A stretch of 64,000 bases of DNA from an uncultured Lachnospiraceae bacterium (GTDB lineage: Bacteria; Bacillota; Clostridia; Lachnospirales; Lachnospiraceae). Under the pieces are notes generated by a model that worked only from the letters and a program-made list of their open reading frames with translations, made no database searches and was not told the DNA's origin. Position 1 is the first letter of the stretch. Each line of letters opens with the position of its first letter. The stretch covers positions 7,724 to 71,723 of the forward strand of contig CAJTSB010000014.1 in NCBI GenBank assembly GCA_910578825.1, written 5' to 3'. A program made the position numbers and the translations under genes. Shown here in pieces: positions 8,501-16,300 of the stretch.

Positions 8501-9886
8501 AAGATCCCTTTCAACCGGAAATGTTTTTCCTTTCATCGAGGTGATTTTCCTGTATTCCGTTTCTCCCATTGCTTTGATATCAGAAAGTTTCTTCATTTCC
8601 TGTCCTGCTGTATCTGCAAGTTCCACAGGCTCCTTTGCACTGCCCGCTGTTCCCTGCGCTGCAATCTCCAAAATGGCATCACAAAAATATCCTGCCTTTT
8701 CCTCTGTATAGACGTTTTCCCGATAATCCGGCTGTAGATCCAGTCCATCCTTTTCATTGCGAAAAATATTAAAGGTCAGGTGGTTCGACATTTCCCCTGC
8801 CACACTAAACCGAACGCTATAAGGAAAGTCTGCACAAAAAGAAAAGCGGTAAAAATTAAACACATATTCTGAAAGGGATTCCCCTGTCAGGTCTTCATCA
8901 CGCAGGACAGAAAGAATCCGGTTAAAACCATCTCCCTTATGGAGCGACGCCTCCCCTGACGCACTCTTTACTTTCCGGCAAAGCTCGCCAAAGGTATCCA
9001 TCTCTTCCACCTGCACCCTAACCGGAACGAGCAGTGTGTAACACCCCAGCGTATTCATCTGCCCGGACACACGGTTTAAACGGGGCATCAAAAACACCGC
9101 ATCCCTTTTGCCCGTAGCCCGGGACAGATATAGGGCATATGCTGCTGCAAAAATATAAGGAATCGAAACCTCCTCTTTCCTGCCAAATTCTTCCATTTGC
9201 TTTAATAGTTTTTCCGGTACGCTGACCCGGCAGCTTCCATATCTGTTTCCATCCGCTTTCTGAGAAAAAACAGCGCTCTCAAACTCTGCGCCGGCAAAAT
9301 AGGAACTCCAGAATCCGTCTTCCTTCCCGCTTTCGCCATTATCACCCTCCCCCGCATTGTTGTTTTCGCAGGCAGACCCCAAAACGTTCTCCGGGAAAAA
9401 TACTGATCGTTCAATCCTTTTCCCCGCAAGCGCATCCAGCATTTTCTGTGCAAACAGGCTCATGCCGTAGCCGTCGATGATCACATGATGGAAACGCACA
9501 TACAAAAAGACGCCTCCCTCTGAAAGAGGGATGACCATTGCCTGATACAGACACTGTTCCATATTGAACGGTCGCCTGTCCATGGCCGCCATATATTCTT
9601 CCGCCAGATCCGCAATCCGTTCCGTTTCAATACTACATTCAGAAATCTTCCTTTCCCCCCGTGAAATCACCCACTCCTCTTCCCTGAGACTAAGAGAAAC
9701 GGCAAAAATATCCGCGCTGTCAAGCACAGTATCCGCCGCCTCCTTTACTCTCTGCGAAGAAAAATCCGGCAGATGGAGTTTCAAAGAAATCGTATTCCGC
9801 GCGCTGCCTGGACAGACCTGCTCCGTCATTACAATCTGGGTCTGTGATAAATTAAATCTGCTCATTTGTTCTTCTGCTGTCGTCAT
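5591..9886 (-). CDS. Nonribosomal peptide synthetase 2: C-A-T-reductase
   Basis: 1431 aa, one module with a reductive release domain. The condensation domain spans about 1-430 with intact HHVIIDG at 133-139. The adenylation domain is about 455-945, with the P-loop-like YTSGTTGRPKG at 606-616 and substrate Asp655. The carrier domain has LGGDSL with phosphopantetheine Ser991. The thioester reductase is about 1065-1400, with TGATGYLG at 1075-1082 and YxxxK 1233-1237. Pocket residues read off by eye against the GrsA positions are D-I-F-H-L-A-G-I-G-K; I do not assign an amino acid. Starting with a C domain, it probably takes an acyl group or a peptidyl thioester from elsewhere, then releases an aldehyde or alcohol. 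Follows the STAS gene by 6 nt. Confidence 0.95.
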   Translation of the reverse strand: MTTAEEQMSRFNLSQTQIVMTEQVCPGSARNTISLKLHLPDFSSQRVKEAADTVLDSADIFAVSLSLREEEWVISRGERKISECSIETERIADLAEEYMAAMDRRPFNMEQCLYQAMVIPLSEGGVFLYVRFHHVIIDGYGMSLFAQKMLDALAGKRIERSVFFPENVLGSACENNNAGEGDNGESGKEDGFWSSYFAGAEFESAVFSQKADGNRYGSCRVSVPEKLLKQMEEFGRKEEVSIPYIFAAAYALYLSRATGKRDAVFLMPRLNRVSGQMNTLGCYTLLVPVRVQVEEMDTFGELCRKVKSASGEASLHKGDGFNRILSVLRDEDLTGESLSEYVFNFYRFSFCADFPYSVRFSVAGEMSNHLTFNIFRNEKDGLDLQPDYRENVYTEEKAGYFCDAILEIAAQGTAGSAKEPVELADTAGQEMKKLSDIKAMGETEYRKITSMKGKTFPVERDLTIPSLFRRAAKQYKDAPALYAGEYAFTFGQLEEISNRIACGLRRLGVKSGDKIAFLLKRDYRLIPTILGISKAGAAFIPADPGYPADRISYIMENSGAACLISSGDVEIAGNYDYIEIDTLLSQEEDLALLPAIQQEDLAYMIYTSGTTGRPKGVMLSHRGIANIVHPDNNPFNRDITRNCHGIVAIGSICFDISLFEIFVPLMNGLFVELGNEKAITDAGELSAHILRHGADILHCTPSRITAYLENKAFLKAMEGVRAILAAGEVLPGNLVKRLEKISPVRIYNGYGPTETTIGATITEAGDAVSIGMPIANMGIILLNGERNPVPFGATGEICIYGNGVGIGYQAMPEETAAKYINWRGIRLYRTGDLGYFSNEGKLMYCGRNDRQVKLRGLRIELSEIENVMGEFPGVTACCCMIRKIEKTGHLVGFYTALSKGAVTPKALKAHMITRLASYMVPDVLKELDAMPQTPNGKTDLKALAAEPIEYVRVYRKPQTQREKWVCEAFGETLSIEQVGLDDNFFELGGDSLNAVSVMLKIEEKLGLAENQLEFGDLYKYPTPALLLEKIFKKTDGSGDKGFDIASLDYKRMGEYLAAHTQKEVKRKFLGNVLLTGATGYLGIHILVDLLKNPDICGKIVCLSRPKKTLSALKRVKSSLFYYAEEDFSESYEDKWLVVEGDIANPDIFAQECPVPIHTIINSAANVSHFSYGDNLEKINTQGVRNLIRFARKEQATLCQISTISVAGMTAGNACKECFCESDFYIGQEIHNKYIYSKYMAEYELLRAAVKDGLNIKIMRIGNLQGRIQDGEFQMNLHSNAFTRQFSSYIKLGAVPLTVYEGSVNFSPVDETAHNIVVLTATEGETAVFHVYPPVELKFADLFGVAKKLGYVVEALPDKEFLELLRKRKQTAEGREQLQGLMTNEEMGDRYEIPVVNELTGGYLQNLLEGWSDITEEYLSKYLSALSGMDLF

Positions 9887-9892
9887 TTGCGT

Positions 9893-10195
9893 TTATTCCT
9901 TATCAATGGTCAGAATATCTGCAAACCCGGTCACATCAAATATCTCCATAATGGTATCGTTGACATGGGTCACACGCATGCTGCCCTGTTTATTCATGGT
10001 TTTCTGCGCTCCTAAAAGAACCCTCAGCCCTGCTGACGACAGATAATCCAAAGACTGCATATCAATGGTCAGTTCTTCTATTCCGTCAATAGAACCTTTG
10101 ATAGCTATCTCAAGCTCCGGCGCTGTATTGGTGTCCAGCCTTCCTTCCAGTGCGAGATATAAACTGTTTCCCTTTTGTGTTTTTGTAATTTTCAT
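9893..10195 (-). CDS. STAS-domain anti-sigma-factor antagonist-like protein (SpoIIAA/RsbV type)
   Basis: 100 aa, a complete single STAS domain. The segment YLSSAGLRVLLGAQK around residues 51-65 is the conserved loop-helix. Ser54 is the expected phosphorylation site, aligning with the Ser after Asp in RsbV and SpoIIAA. In known systems the unphosphorylated form binds a HATPase kinase and frees its partner. Here the kinase gene ends 123 nt upstream in a separate unit, while the phosphatase and NRPS 2 follow in the same operon. AGGAGG precedes the ATG. Expression should start from the promoter with the second 32-bp element (10252-10316). Confidence 0.93.
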   Translation of the reverse strand: MKITKTQKGNSLYLALEGRLDTNTAPELEIAIKGSIDGIEELTIDMQSLDYLSSAGLRVLLGAQKTMNKQGSMRVTHVNDTIMEIFDVTGFADILTIDKE

Positions 10196-10251
10196 GTTTG
10201 GCCTCCTCTTTCAACAGTAATAAATTGTTTCATCCTGCTGCCAGTCAGCCT

Positions 10252-10316
10252 ATTATAACAAATTATATCCATGATTTAAGGCATTTGGCATGGTTCGTAT
10301 TTTTTACGGCACAATT
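10252..10316 (-). promoter_or_regulatory. Promoter with conserved 32-bp element, copy 2 (E2)
   Basis: On the minus strand, 90 nt upstream of the STAS start. The element 10285-10316 differs from copy 1 at only 5 of 32 positions and keeps the CGTA-N5-TACG core. Four nt past it lies a weak -35-like CTTAAA (10275-10280), a 17-nt spacer and a perfect TATAAT (10252-10257). This is exactly the geometry of copy 1. A second TATAAT at 10262-10267 could pair with ATGCCA inside the element with an 18-nt spacer. It should drive STAS, NRPS 2, the phosphatase and the SDF transporter. Confidence 0.7.
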
Positions 10317-10318
10317 TG

Positions 10319-10726
10319 CTATATGTTCTTTTTGATCTTTAATATATTTTTTCCCTCCCGGTATTCATAGGAAATATCGTCCATGCTCTTTTTGACCATA
10401 TAAATGCCAAGACCTCCAATCTGCCGCTCTTCCGCAGAAAGGCTGATGTCCGGCTCGCGTGTTGCCAGAGGATCGTAGGGCGTTCCGTTATCGATAAAGG
10501 TAATCACCACTGCCAGAGGATTTTCCGTCACCTCCACGCGGACAGTGGCAGTGCCTGTTTTTGGATGATAGGCATAGTGAGCAATATTCCCGAACAGTTC
10601 GTCAATGGCAATATCTATCTGCATCTGCACCTTCATGGAACATTCCAGCCGCTCTAACTGCTGATTCACAAATTCTGTAACCTTTTCAATATTTTCAACT
10701 GTTGCGTCAATGATTAATTCCTTCAT
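10319..10726 (-). CDS. RsbW/SpoIIAB-like HATPase serine kinase (anti-sigma-type switch kinase)
   Basis: 135 aa from the ATG at 10724-10726, preceded by GGGAG; the longer frame's earlier ATG lies in the end of the preceding gene without a binding site. GHKL-type ATP-binding motifs are present: N-box Glu43/Asn47 (DELFGN), G1 DNGTPYDP (79-86) and G2 GGLGIYM (104-110). Such proteins phosphorylate a STAS antagonist and sequester a partner, classically a sigma factor. No sigma factor is in the window, so the partner is either encoded elsewhere or is one of the locus proteins. Follows the phosphopantetheinyl transferase by 26 nt. Confidence 0.92.
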   Translation of the reverse strand: MKELIIDATVENIEKVTEFVNQQLERLECSMKVQMQIDIAIDELFGNIAHYAYHPKTGTATVRVEVTENPLAVVITFIDNGTPYDPLATREPDISLSAEERQIGGLGIYMVKKSMDDISYEYREGKNILKIKKNI

Positions 10727-10752
10727 CTTCTCCCATTCCCTCCACTTTCCTT

Positions 10753-11550
10753 TTATTTCCACCTGCATCCCGATGGCGTCCTGCTTTCAGTTCTTCCACT
10801 TTCCTTCCAGAAACACACTGCCGCACAATATTCCCCCAGCCGGTATTCCCTGAATTCAAACTCCCCGGGACAGAGAGCCCGCGCCTCATCGTTCTTCCGG
10901 CAAAGGACAATCTTTCCCTCCGACGAAATGGTAATCTCAAAGGCGTCCAGAGAAAGCATAAGTCCTGTCCCCACCGCCTTCAAAAAACTCTCCTTTAATG
11001 TCCACAACCGGGTAAACGCCTCATCCTGCCGTGTACTACCCTGCTGCCCGACAATAAAATCATATTCTTTCCGGGTAAAAAAACGTTTTGCAAGATCCAG
11101 ATCCGCCTTCTGCAACGGTTCAATGTCGCACCCTGTTTCCACACCTGCAAACACCGCCAACGCCTTGTTGCCGGAATGGGACAGATTAAAATGAATATGC
11201 GGAAACCGGGGCAGATAAGGCTTTCCATTTTCCCTGTAGGACACCACTGCCTCCCGCTTAGACAATCCCCAGGCGGACAGCCCCTTATCTACTAAAATTC
11301 CCGCCCCCAGTGAAAGCCGTTTATCCCTCAAAAGAACATAGGAATCCACTTTTTTCTGACGTTGATGAGACATGGTTTGGTAATAGTTGAAAAAGGTTAT
11401 CTCATTCTCCAGCTCTCCCGTATCCATCCAATACAGAACGGCTCTGTCTTTTTCCAGCGGCACAGGGACATTGGACTGTCCGGCACAGGGAGGACATATA
11501 AACATCCTGCGCAGGCTGTGCAACACAGGCATCCGTCTCTCTGGTTTCAT
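10753..11550 (-). CDS. Sfp-type 4'-phosphopantetheinyl transferase
   Basis: 265 aa. It converts apo carrier domains to the holo form using CoA, and would prime the four carrier domains of the two NRPSs here. The family motifs are clear: NLSHSG (122-127), GCDIE (140-144) with the Mg-binding acidic residues, and WTLKESFLKAVGTGL starting at 183. The ATG overlaps the stop of the MATE-HATPase gene (ATGA), which points to translational coupling. GGAAGG lies just upstream. The length of about 230-265 aa fits the Sfp group rather than the small AcpS enzymes, so this is the pathway-specific enzyme and not the fatty-acid one. Confidence 0.95.
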   Translation of the reverse strand: MKPERRMPVLHSLRRMFICPPCAGQSNVPVPLEKDRAVLYWMDTGELENEITFFNYYQTMSHQRQKKVDSYVLLRDKRLSLGAGILVDKGLSAWGLSKREAVVSYRENGKPYLPRFPHIHFNLSHSGNKALAVFAGVETGCDIEPLQKADLDLAKRFFTRKEYDFIVGQQGSTRQDEAFTRLWTLKESFLKAVGTGLMLSLDAFEITISSEGKIVLCRKNDEARALCPGEFEFREYRLGEYCAAVCFWKESGRTESRTPSGCRWK

Positions 11551-13334
11551 CCTTCCTGCATCCTTTCTGGTTTCGGTTCCATTTTCAGTTCCATAATCGT
11601 GTTATTCATATTCAGTACCCTCAGATACTGAAAGTCAGACATAATTTTCCTGATCAGGGCAATTCCGCCCAAGGCAATCTTCCCACTTTCCTCTTCCTGC
11701 GCCTGATATTCCATGGGATTAAATGGTACGCCGTCATCCCGAATCCGAAGAAGATAACTGCCGTCCTGAATGGTAAAGCTGATGTCGATAAAGTTTCTGT
11801 TATTCCCACGATAGCCATAACGGATAATGTTGGCACAAATTTCCTCAAGAGCCAGCCCGATCAGCTTTGCGTCCTTTTCCCGGATGCCATTTTCCTCACA
11901 GAAGACGAACAGGGCGTCCCGGAGCTTTATCACATCTTCCAGGTGGTTTTCTATCGAAAAATCCAGACAGGTTTCCTTCGTTACTTCGGGAAGCATATAT
12001 CTGCCGCCGCAAGGAAATCTACCGGTATGCTGTCCTACCATGCGATAAAGGACACACAGCAGGATTGTAAAGGCTTCGCTTATCACAGCCGCCACACACA
12101 CACCGGGAAGCCCCATCCAGACCATTCCGACCAGCGTAAAAGGAACCACCACGGCAAATCCCTGTAACACCGTGATTACAGTGGAAAGTCCTGGCTGCAG
12201 AATTGTCTGGTAATAAGACATTAAAAACTTATTATACACATAAAACAGGAAACTAAATGCAATGATACGTAGCTGCGGTATACACATTTCCAGCATCTGG
12301 CCTCCTGTGATGCCGAATAGCGCAGCAATCCACCGAGGAAACAGAAGAAACAGTAACAAAAGAGCTGCAATGGCAAAATAACTGTATGCCAGCACTTTTT
12401 TACACAGCGCACGAATCCCATAATAGTCCCTTTCCCCATAAAGTATTCCCGCAATATTGGGAATCAGGCCGATCACGCCTCCCACGCACAACTCTGCGAT
12501 CAGAACCGCATTCGCACAAACAGAATAGACCGCCATGGCGTCATTTCCCAGAAACCGTACGATTGCTGAATTGACGATTACAGACTCTAACGCAGACATC
12601 AGCGTGAAGGCCGCGCTGGGCACTCCTGCCTTCGCCGCCATCTTCACATAGCGTAACGATTGCCTGGTATGTACCGAAAGCTTTAACATCCTGTTTTCAG
12701 ACCGGAAATAAAAAATCACCGTCACCATGCCCACCAGATAACCGACCACCGTAGACAGGGCGCTTCCTGCCATTCCCATGTTGAAAACTTTAAGGAACAG
12801 AATATCCAGCGTCAGATTTACCCCATTAGCAATCACAAAAAGTGTACTCCCCAATTGGGGATGATTATCTGCATTCATAAAATAACAGAAAAGAATTGCA
12901 ATGGTCAGAACCGGGATTCCGCCGAAGTTTACCGCAATATAAGGCTCTGCCAGCGCCGCCATCTGCTCATTTCCGGCAAGGGAATCAGCCAGCATTCCTG
13001 GCAGAAAAGGGGTAAGCAGCGCAAAGAGAAGGGATATGGCACCTCCCGCCGCCAGGGAAACTGTAAATATGCCTCCCGCCTCCTTCAGCTTACGCTTTCC
13101 CAAAAGCACCGACGCCTCAGCCGCTCCCCCCATAGCCAGCATTAACGCTGGCATCTGAAGGAAAAGCAGCACTGGCATGGAAAGTTCAATAGCAGCCATA
13201 GCTTTGGGTCCTAAAATATTACCCACAATCATGCCGTCTACCACATTGCCAAGCTGCATGGCCACAGTCATCAGCACTCCAGGCAGAATATACTGGTGAA
13301 TCTTTTTATGAATTAAGTACGCATTTCGCTCCAT
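11547..13334 (-). CDS. MATE-family exporter fused to C-terminal RsbW-like HATPase domain
   Basis: 595 aa. Residues 1-440 are a MATE exporter of about 12 helices. Residues about 455-590 form a cytoplasmic HATPase domain with N-box ALEEICANIIRYGY (Glu497/Asn502), G1 RDDGVPFNP (532-540) and G2-like GGIALIRKIM (556-565). All ATP-binding boxes look intact, unlike the SDF transporter in this locus. The position between NRPS 1 (20 nt upstream) and the phosphopantetheinyl transferase (4-nt overlap) makes export of the NRPS product its likely job. The fused domain could phosphorylate or bind the STAS protein, linking export to the phosphatase signal. I do not know a characterised protein of this architecture. 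GAGGAAGGG precedes the ATG. Confidence 0.9.
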   Translation of the reverse strand: MERNAYLIHKKIHQYILPGVLMTVAMQLGNVVDGMIVGNILGPKAMAAIELSMPVLLFLQMPALMLAMGGAAEASVLLGKRKLKEAGGIFTVSLAAGGAISLLFALLTPFLPGMLADSLAGNEQMAALAEPYIAVNFGGIPVLTIAILFCYFMNADNHPQLGSTLFVIANGVNLTLDILFLKVFNMGMAGSALSTVVGYLVGMVTVIFYFRSENRMLKLSVHTRQSLRYVKMAAKAGVPSAAFTLMSALESVIVNSAIVRFLGNDAMAVYSVCANAVLIAELCVGGVIGLIPNIAGILYGERDYYGIRALCKKVLAYSYFAIAALLLLFLLFPRWIAALFGITGGQMLEMCIPQLRIIAFSFLFYVYNKFLMSYYQTILQPGLSTVITVLQGFAVVVPFTLVGMVWMGLPGVCVAAVISEAFTILLCVLYRMVGQHTGRFPCGGRYMLPEVTKETCLDFSIENHLEDVIKLRDALFVFCEENGIREKDAKLIGLALEEICANIIRYGYRGNNRNFIDISFTIQDGSYLLRIRDDGVPFNPMEYQAQEEESGKIALGGIALIRKIMSDFQYLRVLNMNNTIMELKMEPKPERMQEG

Positions 13335-13354
13335 ACCCTTCCTCGTTCTCCTCT

Positions 13355-16300
13355 TTATATCTTTCCGTCAAAAAATCCCAGGGTTTCCAGCGCCTTTAAA
13401 GCATTGTGCAGATAATCCTTATCCGGCATGGGCCACTTAAAGCCCAGCCTGTAGAGTATTTTGGTGGTAAAGCTGTTGTCTGCATCAATATAAACGCTTC
13501 CTTCCTCACGGTCTCCCGGCAGATAAGCAATCAGTCCGGAGATCAACTGGTTTTTATCCTCATCCTCCAAGGCCTTCTGCAAGCTTGCGCCAAACTCCTC
13601 ATCACTTACGGTTTCTATGGCAATTCCCAGGCTGTTCATCTGCTCCACTACATCCGCCATCTGAATCACATAACTACTGTAGGCATGGAACACACTGAAA
13701 TCCCCTTCAGCCCCAGTAAGCCTTACAATCGCCTCCGCCGTAGAATCAATCGGGGAAAACTCCGCCGGCATATCCAGCTGGGAAACCGGGAACTTTCCAA
13801 GAGCCACATACCCGCGCAGGGTACGCATAAACCCATTGGTAACGGAATTGATCTGGAATTCTCCGTCACTGACACGGCTCATGAGATTTCCTACCCTTAT
13901 CACCCGTCCTTTCATGCCTTTTGCGACGGCTGCCAATACTGCCTTTTCCGCACGGAATTTGGTATCAATATATTTGTTGGTGATACGCTGCCCGAAATCC
14001 AGTTCATTTTCATGGATTTTCTTTTCCTCCGGGAACATCTGCCCCACGTTTTCTCCTGCCACGCTTACGGTGGAAATCTGAATTAATTCCCTTCCCGTAT
14101 CACGACACAGGCAGATCAAATGAAGAACGCCCTGATAATTAATCCGCTCCAAAGTATCATCTGCGGAGAAGTGTTTTACGCACGCCGCACAATTTATCAC
14201 CCGGGCAAAATCATATTGTTTCAGGAATTTTACCTTTTCCGCGTCCGTGATATCCCCTTCAATGACAACAATCCGGTTTCCGAAAAGTTCCTCATAAGGA
14301 TTGCTGAAGTAATATACAAGCATACTTTTCAGCCTTTTTTCTGCTGAAAGAGCGCTGCCCCTCCTCAGCAGGCAGTATATGGTATTGTCCGTGGTTTCCA
14401 CCAGCGTTTTTAAAATATGGGCGCCAAGGAAACCTGTGGCTCCTGTTAGAAGCACGTTGCCTACGGCTGACGGACGTACCTCATCTACATATTCCGGCGT
14501 ATTATGCGAAAGAATCTGTCCAATGGAATCCTGCCCTAAATCCTCTTCCGCCGCCTGTTCTTCCATACCACTTTGCCCATCCTGGTTCTCGCGTTCCATG
14601 AGATACCGTTCCAGAGCCAGAGGGGTCTTATATTCAAACAGATCCGCATAGGAAACTCCAATCCCTGCACTCATGCATTTCATCGCCACTTTAGACGCTG
14701 AAAGGGAGGTTCCGCCATTTTCAAAGAAATCATCTTCTATACCGACTTTTTCCACTCCGAGAGCCATGGCAAAGATTTCACATAATCTGCGCTGTAATTC
14801 CGTGCGGGGAGCTACATAATTTCTGCTTTCCTGGGTGTAGTCCGGTTCCGGCAGCGCCCGTTTGTCAACCTTGCCGTTGTTGGTAAGCGGCAGTTCGGGC
14901 AGCTGCATCAACACCCCTGGTACCATATACGGCGTTAAGTATTTCTGCATAAAACAGGTCAGTTTCTGACTATCCACCTGCTGTTGCGCCACAAAGTAAC
15001 CGCACAGGAACTGATTGGAATCCTTTTCTTTTACAAGCACAACACTTGATTTCACGCCAGGATACCGATTCATCACATTTTCAATCTCATCCAGCTCCAC
15101 CCGCAGTCCCCGGAGTTTTACCTGATTGTCCATTCGCCCCATAAATTCTATCTTGCCATGATGGTTCCATCTTGCAAGATCACCGCTTCGGTATGCCTTT
15201 TTACCCTCAAAGGTGATAAATTTATCTGCCGTCATTTCAGGTTTGCCCACATATCCCCTGCCTACGCCGTTTCCGATAATGAGCAGCTCTCCCGGTACTC
15301 CGGCGGGAAGCAGGTTCCGGTATTTATCAATCGCCATCATCTTAATATTTGCCATAGGTCTTCCTATGGTAATCTTCGTCCCGGTCACCTGCTCGAAGGC
15401 ACATCCGATTGTGGTTTCCGTGGGACCATACCCGTTAAATATGATGGGCGCTGTTCCAAGGGACATGATTTTCCCATAAAGAGCATCAGGAAACGCCTCT
15501 GCGCCCACATTAAACACCTTTATCTGTGACAGCGCTTCCTTCATTTCCGGCATATCAATAATATTGATAAGGAAGGAAGGCGTACAAGTCATCATATTCA
15601 CTCCATGAGCCAGAACCAATTCCGAAAGCGCAAAAGGATTATGGATTTCCTCTTCATTGGCCATACACACTGTAATACCGTGATACAGGGGGATGCACTC
15701 CTCCAGTATGGACACGTCAAAGGTAATGGCAGCAAAGGCCAGGGATACCGTGGCATGATCTATATAGGACTGCGCCTCCACATTGTAGGGATTGCCATCC
15801 ACATAATTCACAAGGTTTTGGTGCTCAATCATAACACCTTTGGGTTTGCCGGTGGAACCAGAAGTATAAATGCAATAGCACAGATTTTCCGGTCGGATGT
15901 CTATCTGAGGATTTTGAATATTCCCCCCTTCCTCCAAAAGCTCTTCCAGACAAAGGACTTTTGCCGCAATCCTGCCCAAAAGCTGGCCGCGCTGGCTAAT
16001 TAGTTCCTTCGGCATGATCACAAACTCCGCACCGGAATCCTCCAGTATATAAATAATTCGCTCATCCGGATATTCCGGATCAATGGGCACAAAAGCCCCT
16101 CCAGCCTTCATGATTCCCTGCCTTACGGCATACACATCCACCGTCCGGGGCATCATCACGCCCACCATCCGCTCCATGTGCAGCCCCATGTCCAGCAGGT
16201 AGTTGGCAATCTTGTTGGCATTTTCATTCAGTTCGCGGAACGTCCGCATTTCCCCGTCCGCAATCACAGCCGTCTTGTCCGGGTGCAGCGCCACCTGACG

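Noticed and set aside
9564..10046. 160-aa plus-strand open frame across NRPS 2 and STAS
   Set aside because: Overlaps two well-supported minus-strand genes and has shadow-like composition.
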